A stretch of 64,000 nucleotides of DNA from Flavobacterium sp. SUN052 (lineage in GTDB: Bacteria; Bacteroidota; Bacteroidia; Flavobacteriales; Flavobacteriaceae), in contig NZ_JAPQNS010000015.1 of NCBI RefSeq assembly GCF_028867935.1, positions 1-64,000 on the forward strand, in the 5' to 3' direction. Under the pieces are notes generated by a model. That model saw only the letters and a list, made by a program, of their open reading frames with translations, was not told where the DNA came from and did no database searches. Shown one piece after another: positions 1 to 7,833 of the stretch (position 1 is the stretch's first letter; each line of letters starts with the position of its first letter). The position numbers were made by a program, and so were the translations under genes.

Positions 1-1
1 C

Positions 2-94
2 GTCAAAGTGCATTGGAGTTTTACGGTGGCAACCGCAGAAGCCAAGATGAAACGTTGGTATGAGCGGGTTAATACGGCTAATAAGTCGGAATAA
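2..94 (+). CDS. C-terminal tail of a protein, possibly an IS630-type transposase
   Basis: Thirty codons are open from the left edge to a TAA at 92-94; the start lies outside the window. The visible tail includes WSFTVATAEAKMKRWYERVN. It resembles, from memory, the Trp-x-Phe-Thr...basic C-terminal end of IS630-family transposases, but 30 residues cannot settle this. No terminal inverted repeat was recognised in the short space before the next gene. If correct, it is the right end of an insertion sequence just outside the window. Confidence 0.35.
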   Translation, partial: VKVHWSFTVATAEAKMKRWYERVNTANKSE

Positions 95-118
95 TATAAG
101 CACTAAATTGGAGAAGCA

Positions 119-646
119 CTAGTGACTCGTTTCGTACCATTCGGGCGGAAATAGAAAGAAGTCAGGTCCTTCAATATAAGGCGTTAAACACTGAGTTGAT
201 CGCTCGGGAATGTGCAAACACCTGAAAAGCTCATAATCTCTTCTATATGCTTCTTTCACCGCACGCCAACTCCCTGGATCTCGGTCAGTAGGCCCCATTA
301 TATAATACCTATAAATCAGCCATTTACTCTTTTCAGGTCTTCCTTCATTTAGTTGTGGTGCCCAGTAACCGTTCAAAGCCAGCAACTGCTTACGAATGGA
401 GTCATAATAACCAGCCGGTGCATTCGGTGAAACATAAAGCGTATCCAAAAAGCCGGTTTCACTAATTTTGAATTTGTTAGTAATTACGGTCGCACTGTCG
501 CGGAGTTGTCTATAACCGGCATACAAAGCAATTCCGGGTTCATGGCGATTCTTCAAATAAGGGGGAGTTATAGTCTGAGATTGGCCAAATCCAGCAGTAG
601 CAATGCCGATAAATAGCATGTAAAAAATAGCTATGAGCTTGATCAT
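119..646 (-). CDS. Secreted protein of unknown function
   Basis: The ORF encodes 175 residues. The N-terminus is a good signal peptide: MIK, then a hydrophobic stretch to about residue 18, then GFGQS. The mature part is polar, rich in Tyr, Arg and Pro, and has no motif I recognise, so it is probably periplasmic or outer-membrane associated. It diverges from recX across an 84-bp spacer. A Bacteroidota-like -7 hexamer (TAGGTTTG, minus strand, 702-709) lies 56 bp before the start, without a clear -33 TTG. Function unknown. Confidence 0.6.
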   Translation of the reverse strand: MIKLIAIFYMLFIGIATAGFGQSQTITPPYLKNRHEPGIALYAGYRQLRDSATVITNKFKISETGFLDTLYVSPNAPAGYYDSIRKQLLALNGYWAPQLNEGRPEKSKWLIYRYYIMGPTDRDPGSWRAVKEAYRRDYELFRCLHIPERSTQCLTPYIEGPDFFLFPPEWYETSH

Positions 647-730
647 TTCATAAGTTGTTTGCTCATCGAAGCGTGTAATACAAGTGGCAGTCCATAAAAC
701 TCAAACCTACCATTTTGGTGTTATATTTCT

Positions 731-1192
731 ATGACCGAATACCTCAAAGACGCCCTTCGCAAAGCCGCTTCGTTTTGTGCTTACCAGGAACGAACCCAGC
801 AGGAAGTCCGCGATCGTCTGAATGATTGGGACATTTATGGCGATGATGCCGAGGAAGTTATTGCTGAACTAATCAGCCAGAACTACCTGAACGAAGAGCG
901 GTTTGCGAAGTCGTTTGCGGGCGGAAAATTTCGCGTGATGCACTGGGGTAAACGCAAGATTCGGCAACATCTGCAACAACGCGGCATTGCCGGTTACAAT
1001 CTCGAACAGGCGATGAAGGAAATCGCGCCCGACGATTACCGCGAAACCCTTACTGTGTTACTAGACAAAAAACGCCTGTCAATCAGGGACGATAACCCAC
1101 TGGCAGTGAAGCAAAAGCTTGTTCGATATGCTCTCAGTAAAGGGTACGAATCCGACCTGATTTGGCAGGTTCTGGGACAGTTAGACGAGTAA
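731..1192 (+). CDS. recX: Regulatory protein RecX
   Basis: The protein of 153 residues is the normal RecX length and is made of tandem three-helix repeats. Visible family features are the N-terminal YQERTQQEVRDRL segment, the ISQNYLNEERFAKSFAGGK block, the basic KRKIRQHLQQRGI segment and a C-terminal YALSKGYESDLIW helix. RecX binds RecA filaments and limits recombinase activity in the cytoplasm. In many bacteria it sits next to recA; here recA is not visible, which is common in Bacteroidota. Confidence is high from the overall pattern. Confidence 0.9.
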   Translation: MTEYLKDALRKAASFCAYQERTQQEVRDRLNDWDIYGDDAEEVIAELISQNYLNEERFAKSFAGGKFRVMHWGKRKIRQHLQQRGIAGYNLEQAMKEIAPDDYRETLTVLLDKKRLSIRDDNPLAVKQKLVRYALSKGYESDLIWQVLGQLDE

Positions 1193-1313
1193 ATGGACAA
1201 CGCTTTGCTTCGAAATCGTAGAATAGACGTTTATCAAGCCTAAGTTTCAGTTCACTGAATTGTAAAAGATTGTTAAAGATTCGTAACAACGTCGGAGCAC
1301 TTTTGCAACGCCT

Positions 1314-1321
1314 TACTTTTG
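1314..1321 (+). promoter_or_regulatory. Possible -7 element for the 1353 barrel gene
   Basis: TACTTTTG matches the Bacteroidota -7 consensus TAnnTTTG and lies 32 bp before the start codon. No TTG is at the expected distance upstream, so this is a half-match only. Confidence 0.35.
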
Positions 1322-1352
1322 CGGCAGACACATAGTTTCAACCAGCCGCCCC

Positions 1353-3797
1353 ATGAAAAACCAGTACGCTTGCCTACTTCTATTATTATTCAGTTCATTC
1401 AGCATATTTGCCCAATCGACCAACTCTGGAAAAGTAACTGGTACCATTACCGACTCCACAACTGCCAAATTTGTTCCCTACGCCACCGTAGCGGTGATGA
1501 ACACCGACAAGAAAATTCAGACCGGCGGCACCTCCGATGACAAAGGCGTTTTCGCTCTCGATAATATTCCCGCTGGGGTGTATCAGGTTGTGATTTCGTT
1601 TGTGGGATATCGTACCAAAACGCTCGACAGAGTGACCATTACCACCGAGAAACCGGCTGTTGATTTAGGAACCATCCTGTTTGTACCAGACTCGAAAAAC
1701 CTGAAAGAAGTAGTCGTAACGGGGCAACGTCCCCTCGTTGAAGACAAAGGCGATAAGCTCGTTTATAACGCCGAAGTAGATGCCACTAACACAGGAGGCA
1801 CCGCAGCCGATGTGTTGCGCAAAGTGCCGATGCTGACTGTTGATCTCGACGGGAACGTGAAAATGCGCGGTAGCGGCAACATAAAAGTACTAGTGAATGG
1901 CAAGCCATCGAGCATTATGGCCCGGAACCTGGCCGATGCCCTGAAGCAGATGCCCGCCAATATCATAAAATCGGTGGAAGTGATCACAAGTCCAGGATCG
2001 AAATACGATGCCGAAGGGTCAGCAGGGGTTATCAACATCGTTACTAAAAAGCAGTTGCAGGGCACCAACGGCACTGTGAATGTGACAGCGGGCAACTTCA
2101 ACAGCTCGGTAGGCGGCAACATTAACATAAAAAAAGGCAAGTTTGGGTTAGCAGCGTCGGGTGATGTGTATAACTACCGCAACATTCGCGAAAACGAAAC
2201 CATACGCACCGCTCTCGTTAACGGGCAGCCTGTGAACACCTTGACCCAACAAAGTGAGGCCGATAATACAGGTACGGGCGGCTACGGATCGTTAAGCCTC
2301 GATTATGATCCTGATTCCCTGAACCGGCTAAATTTCTCGGCCAATATCTGGGGTGGCAATTTCCCCAACAACAGTACATTATCAAACCGGCTAACCTCAC
2401 TTCAAGGACAAGTATTGGAGGATTTCCGTCGTGATATTGCGTTCCGAAACCCGTTTGGCAATGCCGAGTTTAACCTCGGGTGGACGCGGTCTTTTAAGAA
2501 ACCCGACAAGGAATTTTCGTTTCTGTCGCAGTACAGCTATATGCCCGACAATTACTATTACACCATTAACCAGTTTCAGGGGACTTCCGAACGACCATCG
2601 TACCTCGAACGAAGCACCAACCTGAGCAGCAACAACGAATTTACATTTCAAACCGATTTTGTAAACCCTTACAAACTGCGTGATTCAGCCAACTTGAAAT
2701 GGGAGGCCGGAGCCAAAACCATTCAGCGGTTCATTAGCAGTGAGTCTGTAAGCGATCTATCGCCTACAGGTCAGGAGTCGGATTACGGATTTGACCCGGC
2801 CCGCTCCAATGCGTTCAACTACATTCAGCGGGTGTTTGCCGGGTACAGTTCGCTGAAGTTCGATACCAAAACAAAGTGGGCCGCTACAGCCGGTGCCCGC
2901 TACGAACGCACACTCATCGACGGCAATTTCATCACGACGAAAACTCGGTTTAACAGTCAATACGGCAACTTGATTCCGAGCCTAACCATTTCGAAAACCA
3001 TCAACAAAAAACACACCTTCAAGGCAGCTTATACGCAACGCATTTCGCGACCGCTGATGTGGTACCTGAACCCGTTCAAGAATTACAGCGACTCTAAGAA
3101 CGTGCAAACCGGTAACCCGTATCTGCGCCCGGAGCTAACGCATGCCACTGAACTCTCGTATAGCACGTTCAACGACAAGGGTTTCTCGCTCAATGCGTCC
3201 ACTTTCTGGCGTCAAACCAATAACTCAATTGAGTGGTTAACTACAGTCGATGCTGATGGTGTCGCCCTAACCACCCCACAAAACATTGGTCAGAATGCCA
3301 GCTATGGAATTAACCTGAACGTCAGTGCCCAGCCCAACAAGAAAATGACCCTGAGCATTAATTCCGAGCTAACGTACATTTCGTTGACGAGTGTAGCCCT
3401 GAAACAAAGCAACGCGGGTTGGGTGTTTGGCATCGGGCCAGACGTGAGTTATAAACTGCCCAAAGACTGGACCTTGCAGCTCAACGGCTACACGAACACA
3501 GGCTGGTTCGGGCTACAGTTTAAACAAACGGGCTGGTATTACTACGGGTTTGCAGCTAAGAAAGAGTTCTGGAACAAGAAAGCCACACTCACACTGAACG
3601 CAAATAATCCATTTAACCGGTATGTCCGCATTACGGCCGAGTCGTCGGCACCGAGCTTTACGTCTGTAAATCAGGGAGCTTATGTAAACCGATCTATCCG
3701 GCTAACATTCAGCTACCGGTTCGGACAGATGACTGCGGGCGGTAAGCAGAGCAAGAAAATCAGCAATGACGACGGAAAAGGAGGAGGCAGCCGGTAA
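1353..3797 (+). CDS. Outer-membrane beta-barrel protein with carboxypeptidase-regulatory-like domain
   Basis: The protein has 814 residues. A signal peptide (about 1-20, ending FAQS) is followed by a carboxypeptidase-D regulatory-like domain (about 24-108; VTGTITDSTT, DNIPAGVYQVVISFVGYRTK). A plug-like segment follows (about 118-225; DVLRKVPMLTVD, RGSGNIKVLVNGKPSS), then a long beta-barrel of the OMP_b-brl_3 type. This architecture is typical of Bacteroidota TonB-dependent or TonB-like transporters; the substrate cannot be read. The C-terminus carries an extra Lys/Gly-rich tail after the last strand. A terminator hairpin lies 77 bp downstream. Confidence 0.85.
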   Translation: MKNQYACLLLLLFSSFSIFAQSTNSGKVTGTITDSTTAKFVPYATVAVMNTDKKIQTGGTSDDKGVFALDNIPAGVYQVVISFVGYRTKTLDRVTITTEKPAVDLGTILFVPDSKNLKEVVVTGQRPLVEDKGDKLVYNAEVDATNTGGTAADVLRKVPMLTVDLDGNVKMRGSGNIKVLVNGKPSSIMARNLADALKQMPANIIKSVEVITSPGSKYDAEGSAGVINIVTKKQLQGTNGTVNVTAGNFNSSVGGNINIKKGKFGLAASGDVYNYRNIRENETIRTALVNGQPVNTLTQQSEADNTGTGGYGSLSLDYDPDSLNRLNFSANIWGGNFPNNSTLSNRLTSLQGQVLEDFRRDIAFRNPFGNAEFNLGWTRSFKKPDKEFSFLSQYSYMPDNYYYTINQFQGTSERPSYLERSTNLSSNNEFTFQTDFVNPYKLRDSANLKWEAGAKTIQRFISSESVSDLSPTGQESDYGFDPARSNAFNYIQRVFAGYSSLKFDTKTKWAATAGARYERTLIDGNFITTKTRFNSQYGNLIPSLTISKTINKKHTFKAAYTQRISRPLMWYLNPFKNYSDSKNVQTGNPYLRPELTHATELSYSTFNDKGFSLNASTFWRQTNNSIEWLTTVDADGVALTTPQNIGQNASYGINLNVSAQPNKKMTLSINSELTYISLTSVALKQSNAGWVFGIGPDVSYKLPKDWTLQLNGYTNTGWFGLQFKQTGWYYYGFAAKKEFWNKKATLTLNANNPFNRYVRITAESSAPSFTSVNQGAYVNRSIRLTFSYRFGQMTAGGKQSKKISNDDGKGGGSR

Positions 3798-3873
3798 GCA
3801 CAAAAGCCTGGCCAGATTGCTCCGCCCAGGCTCCGTGATTTTACACCCATAACTGTTTGATTCTGAAAACTGT

Positions 3874-3911
3874 AAGCTGCTCAGGAATGTTCCTTGGGAA
3901 GCTTTTTTTTT
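3874..3911 (+). terminator. Rho-independent terminator after the barrel gene
   Basis: AAGCT (3874-3878) pairs with AGCTT (3900-3904). An inner stem CTC/GGG plus AGGA/TCCT closes on a four-base loop, and a run of T follows to 3911. It is placed correctly for the gene ending at 3797. Confidence 0.7.
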
Positions 3912-3921
3912 GTTAACGGTA

Positions 3922-4080
3922 TTAACTCCGGTCGTTTTCGCTGCCACCCATATATTTTTCACCCATATCATCCTGATTAATAGCAGGTTCATCAGTCGTT
4001 GTTTGGGGCTCGCTGGTTTCTTTTGTAGGCTGGTCGTCTATATCCTCGTGTCTGCCCGAGTCAGGTTGTTGATTTTCCAT
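3922..4080 (-). CDS. Small acidic protein of unknown function
   Basis: An ATG at 4078-4080 opens a 52-codon reading frame on the minus strand ending in TAA at 3922-3924. The product starts MENQQPDSGRHEDIDDQP and ends MGEKYMGGSENDRS. It is strongly acidic and rich in Gln, Thr, Asp and Glu, with no hydrophobic core, so it is probably disordered and soluble. The composition looks like a real protein rather than a chance frame, and the opposite-strand 112-residue frame over the same DNA looks like its shadow. No clear ribosome-binding site is visible. Function unknown. Confidence 0.5.
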   Translation of the reverse strand: MENQQPDSGRHEDIDDQPTKETSEPQTTTDEPAINQDDMGEKYMGGSENDRS

Positions 4081-4293
4081 AACGTTGCTTTTGTGTTTGT
4101 CTACAGAACCTTGTCACAGTACGAATGTTCAAAGCGACGCCAATTCTACGTGGCTCACAACGGACCCAAAATAATCTTTGTTTTGTTCTTGAGACGTAGG
4201 GTATTTACTTCGCCTTGTCAGTATTCATCTATTCACTTAGACAGTTGATGACTACTAATGATAAAAAGCAAGTGAAATAAACAACGACTTATT

Positions 4294-4506
4294 ATGGCAC
4301 TCCAATTTAAAACAAATATGAAATGCGGTGGCTGCGAAGCCAAAGCAACTCCTTTTCTGAACGAAGCTCTTGGTGAAGGCAACTGGCAACTCGACACAAC
4401 CGTGCCCGAAAAACGCCTGACGGTTCTGGCTCCTGACACTACTCCCGACACGGTTCAGCAGGCCGTTGAGAAGGCTGGCTTTAAAGCCGAAATACTCAGC
4501 AACTAA
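4294..4506 (+). CDS. Heavy-metal-associated domain protein, copper chaperone-like
   Basis: The protein has 70 residues, the length of a single HMA domain. The metal-binding loop is MKCGGC (9-14), a CxxC site for Cu(I) or a similar soft metal. The rest fits the ferredoxin-like beta-alpha-beta-beta-alpha-beta fold ([27 protein letters not shown]). It ends one base before the ATG of the P-type ATPase, so the two are almost certainly co-transcribed. The likely role is to deliver copper to that exporter in the cytoplasm. The partner metal is inferred from family and context. Confidence 0.88.
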   Translation: MALQFKTNMKCGGCEAKATPFLNEALGEGNWQLDTTVPEKRLTVLAPDTTPDTVQQAVEKAGFKAEILSN

Positions 4507-4507
4507 C

Positions 4508-6823
4508 ATGAACGCTTCTCTCACCGAGTCAGAGCAAACCTCTAAGTCGGCCAATTCAGCGGAGATTGTCGGTACCGACGTTCGCAAAACGTATCCTGTT
4601 TTGGAGATGAGTTGCGCGGCCTGCGCCGTAAGCGTAGAGTCGATTCTGCAACATACACCGGGCGTGACCAATGCATCGGTCAACTACGCCAATCAGTCTG
4701 CTCTGGTACAGTTCGACCCGAAGGTTGTTACCGAAAGCGACTTGCAGCAGGCGGTACAAGCGGGTGGTTACGATATCGTTGTTGTAGGTGAAGACCCGTT
4801 GCAAATTCAGCAGGAAGCCCAGCAACGAGCGTATGAACGCCTGAAACAACGCACGATCTGGGCGGTTTTGCTATCTATTCCGGTGGTTGTGGTAGGCATG
4901 TTCTTTATGCAATGGCCATACGCCCCCTGGGTTGGTATGCTGTTTTCGGCCCCGGTCGTCTTTTGGCTGGGTCGCTCTTATTTTGTGAATGCCTGGAAGC
5001 AGGCACGGCAAGGGCGGTCTAACATGGATACGCTGGTAGCTTTATCTACGGGCATTGCTTTCCTGTTCAGCACCTTCAACACCATTTACCCTGCGTTCTG
5101 GCTCAGTCGGGGACTGATGCCGCACGTGTATTTTGAAGCAGCTTCAGTAGTTATTGCTTTTGTATCGTTAGGTAAGCTACTCGAAGAACGGGCCAAATCA
5201 AACACCTCAACGGCCATTCGGCAGTTGATGAACCGCCAACCCAAAATCGTTCATCTACTCGCTCCCGATGGCACCGAACGAGAGGCCACACTTGCTGAAG
5301 TGAGAGTCGGCGACTTACTAAGCGTCCGGCCGGGCGAACAAATTCCGGTAGATGGTCCTGTTGAATCTGGTCAGTCGTATGTCGACGAAAGCATGCTTTC
5401 AGGCGAGCCGGTACCTGTTGAGAAAACGGCGGGTTCATCCCTTTTTGCTGGTACAATCAATCAGAAAGGGAGCTTCAGAATGCGAGCCGCGAAAGTGGGC
5501 AACGATACGATGCTGGCGCACATTGTCAGGATGGTGCAGGAAGCTCAGGGCAGCAAGGCACCCGTGCAGAAGTTAGTAGACAAAATAGCAGGCGTTTTTG
5601 TACCCGTAGTCATAGGCATTGCGGTACTAACTTTTGTGATCTGGTTGTTAGTAGGTGACACACACGCGCCGGGCGGAAACGCTTTTGCTCAGGCATTGCT
5701 GACATCTGTTACGGTGCTGGTAATTGCCTGTCCCTGTGCATTGGGCCTGGCTACCCCAACTGCCATTATGGTTGGCATTGGTAAAGGAGCCGAGAACAAC
5801 ATCCTCATCAAAGATGCTGAGAGCCTTGAATTGGGGCAGCGCGTGAACGCCGTAGTTCTTGATAAAACTGGCACTATCACCCAGGGACAACCCGTCGTGA
5901 CGGATTTTACATGGGCAACAGGCAGTTCGAATCAGGACCGTTTACGTCAGATATTGCTTTCCCTCGAATCTCAGTCGGAACACCCGCTGGCCGAGGCTGT
6001 GGTGAAATACCTGAAAGTTGATACTAAACCGCTCACGCTTGATTCGTTTGAGAGCTTGACTGGGCGGGGGGTAATGGGTAAAGCTGATGGTCAGACCTAT
6101 TTTGTGGGAAATGAGCGGTTACTAAAAGAGATGACATCTCGTTTGGGAGATGTTATCTCTTTTGGTTTAGAGGCAAGTAAAGAGATGTCATCTCCCAAAC
6201 GAGATGTCATCTCAGCAGCCCGCACCATCATTTACTTCGCCGACGAGCACCAGCTTCTGGCTACTCTGTCTATCGCTGATCCGATCAAATCAAGTTCAGC
6301 GTCAGCTATAAAAACTCTACAGGAGCGTGGTATTGAGGTTCATCTGCTCACGGGCGATAACCCCGGAACGGCCAAAACGGTGGCCGATTCGGTTGGCATC
6401 AAGCAGTTTTTGGCCGAAGCACTGCCCACGGATAAAGCGGAGTACATAAAACGCTTACAGGCTAAAGGGAAAATAGTGGCGATGGTTGGTGATGGTATCA
6501 ACGATGCGCAGGCACTGGCTCAAGCCGATGTCAGTATGGCAATGGGCAAAGGCTCCGACATTGCTATGGATGTTGCTAAGATGACATTGCTGACCTCAGA
6601 CCTTGCCAGCGTTCCCAATGCGTTACAGTTGTCCAAAAGAACAGTGCGTATCATTCACCAGAACCTGTTTTGGGCCTTTGTCTATAATCTCATTGGTATT
6701 CCGATTGCGGCCGGAGTTCTTTATCCTGCCTTCGGATTCCTGTTAAATCCAATGATGGCCGGGGCCGCTATGGCTCTCAGTTCCGTTTCGGTGGTTATGA
6801 ATAGCTTGCGATTGAGAATGTAG
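4508..6823 (+). CDS. copA: Copper-translocating P1B-type ATPase carrying an in-frame palindromic insert
   Basis: The protein has 771 residues from the ATG at 4508; an upstream GTG/TTG-type extension to 4466 would overlap the chaperone gene and is rejected. It has an N-terminal HMA domain ([10 protein letters not shown], about 34-43), an actuator domain with SGEPVPV, the CPC membrane motif ([11 protein letters not shown]), the phosphorylation site DKTGT, the HP motif SEHPLAEAV, and [10 protein letters not shown]. The last membrane segment has [18 protein letters not shown]. These identify a Cu(I) exporter. About 28 residues at 541-568, after GNERLLKE, are encoded by a palindromic repeat (6127-6214) that keeps the frame open. 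The 3' end overlaps the convergent epimerase gene by 29 bp. Confidence 0.93.
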   Translation: MNASLTESEQTSKSANSAEIVGTDVRKTYPVLEMSCAACAVSVESILQHTPGVTNASVNYANQSALVQFDPKVVTESDLQQAVQAGGYDIVVVGEDPLQIQQEAQQRAYERLKQRTIWAVLLSIPVVVVGMFFMQWPYAPWVGMLFSAPVVFWLGRSYFVNAWKQARQGRSNMDTLVALSTGIAFLFSTFNTIYPAFWLSRGLMPHVYFEAASVVIAFVSLGKLLEERAKSNTSTAIRQLMNRQPKIVHLLAPDGTEREATLAEVRVGDLLSVRPGEQIPVDGPVESGQSYVDESMLSGEPVPVEKTAGSSLFAGTINQKGSFRMRAAKVGNDTMLAHIVRMVQEAQGSKAPVQKLVDKIAGVFVPVVIGIAVLTFVIWLLVGDTHAPGGNAFAQALLTSVTVLVIACPCALGLATPTAIMVGIGKGAENNILIKDAESLELGQRVNAVVLDKTGTITQGQPVVTDFTWATGSSNQDRLRQILLSLESQSEHPLAEAVVKYLKVDTKPLTLDSFESLTGRGVMGKADGQTYFVGNERLLKEMTSRLGDVISFGLEASKEMSSPKRDVISAARTIIYFADEHQLLATLSIADPIKSSSASAIKTLQERGIEVHLLTGDNPGTAKTVADSVGIKQFLAEALPTDKAEYIKRLQAKGKIVAMVGDGINDAQALAQADVSMAMGKGSDIAMDVAKMTLLTSDLASVPNALQLSKRTVRIIHQNLFWAFVYNLIGIPIAAGVLYPAFGFLLNPMMAGAAMALSSVSVVMNSLRLRM
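6127..6214. repeat. Inverted-repeat element inside copA
   Basis: Arms of 35 bases at 6128-6162 and 6179-6213 are reverse complements with two mismatches, separated by 16 bases. Each arm holds two near-palindromic words of the form GAGATGWCATCTC joined by a GTTTGGG/CCCAAAC linker. The same word occurs between genes at 33781 and 37889. The element encodes roughly residues 541-568 of the ATPase without a stop or frameshift. Confidence 0.9.
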
Positions 6824-7661
6824 CCTCGAAACTGCCGCCAACGGGAACCTGCTGAATAGCTTCGCGCTGCGAAAGTTCGACAGGTTCCCCCACCGAATCC
6901 GCACAACCGAGCCAGGGCTCTATACATACAAATGGCGCGCCCGGTTTTGCCCACAGACCCAAATACGGGAAATCGTTGAAGGATACCGTAAGCGCCCGAT
7001 CATGGTTTTTGCTTCGGATACTTACTCTTCGCGACTGAAATTCCTTGATGACAAGTGCATCCTGATCGAACAGATGTTTGGTCAATGGTAACCGGTTGCC
7101 TTGCAGGGCAATAGGCTGTGTTTCGCCCGTGAAGTAGCCATCTTTGGAGAGTAAATGGGTTGTCAGGGGTTCATCATGCTCAAATTCGAGCCAGTAATCT
7201 TCGTAGGCTTCCCCTTCTCCAAACGGCACGTTAAACGCCGGATGAGCCCCCACTGAAAAGAAAATGGGTTTATCGTCGGTGTTACGAACACGGTAAGTGA
7301 CTGATAATGTGTTGCCTTCCAACGTATACTCAATAGCGAATTCAAACCGGTATGGGTATGACTTGAGGGTTTCTTCGGACTCAGTCAGCACAAAACGAGC
7401 GTGCGTTTCGGTTTGCTCAACCAGTTCGAACGTCGATTGCCGGGCGAACCCGTGGCGTCCCATCGGATAGGCCACCCCATCGACCAGAATCTGGTTGTTC
7501 AGGCAACCACCCACCACCGGAAACAGGTTGGGCGCATGCCAACCCCATACGGCCGGGTCGCCCTGCCACAAATGTTCGGTACTCGTGGGTTTATGAAGAA
7601 TTGAAGTCAACTCCGCGCCCTGCGGGCGGAATTCAACGGAAAGAATGTCGTTTGAGAGCAT
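6795..7661 (-). CDS. Aldose 1-epimerase family protein (LacX/YeaD-like)
   Basis: The protein has 288 residues and the galactose-mutarotase-like beta-sandwich pattern. Candidate active-site elements are His in MGRHGFAR, His in SVGAHPAF, and Glu in FVCIEPWLG. Such enzymes interconvert alpha and beta anomers of sugars or sugar phosphates in the cytoplasm; substrate specificity is not readable. The gene is the next one downstream of the NagB-LmbE gene on the same strand, after a 172-bp spacer filled with palindromes. The 3' end overlaps the convergent copA end. Confidence 0.85.
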   Translation of the reverse strand: MLSNDILSVEFRPQGAELTSILHKPTSTEHLWQGDPAVWGWHAPNLFPVVGGCLNNQILVDGVAYPMGRHGFARQSTFELVEQTETHARFVLTESEETLKSYPYRFEFAIEYTLEGNTLSVTYRVRNTDDKPIFFSVGAHPAFNVPFGEGEAYEDYWLEFEHDEPLTTHLLSKDGYFTGETQPIALQGNRLPLTKHLFDQDALVIKEFQSRRVSIRSKNHDRALTVSFNDFPYLGLWAKPGAPFVCIEPWLGCADSVGEPVELSQREAIQQVPVGGSFEATFSIASYS

Positions 7662-7671
7662 GATAAAAAGA

Positions 7672-7824
7672 CGTCGCCTAGCGACCTAAGGTTTATAGAA
7701 TAAATCACAGAAGGTACCAGCTCGTCGCTTAGCGACCTAACCTCAGCTAATTTGTTAGGTCGCTAAGCGACGTTGTAGCTAATTAACCAACTTCTTTCTA
7801 TAAACTTTTGGTCGCTAGGCGACG
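7672..7824. repeat. Nested double palindrome (GTCGCYTAGCGACC family)
   Basis: Four copies of a near-palindromic word occur at 7672-7686, 7723-7737, 7758-7772 and 7810-7824. The inner pair extends to a perfect 19-bp inverted repeat (7723-7741 with 7754-7772). The outer pair extends to 29-base arms with three mismatches (7672-7700 with 7796-7824). It fills the spacer between two genes of the same strand. No T-run follows on either side in the form of a normal terminator. Confidence 0.85.
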
Positions 7825-7833
7825 AAAAACATA

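Noticed and set aside
3805..3832. AGCCTGG/CCAGGCT hairpin as the main terminator
   Set aside because: It has no T-run; the stem at 3874-3904 with its T-run is the better candidate.
3910..4248. 112-codon plus-strand frame
   Set aside because: Composition is unlike a protein (hydrophobic, Cys/Val/Phe-rich without pattern) and it starts in the terminator T-run; the 52-codon minus-strand frame is more credible.
4255..4683. 142-codon minus-strand frame over the copper chaperone and copA start
   Set aside because: The plus strand has two conserved metal-binding genes here, so this is an antisense shadow.
6127..6214. CRISPR-like array in copA
   Set aside because: The repeats are inverted pairs with no regular spacers, so they are palindromic elements.
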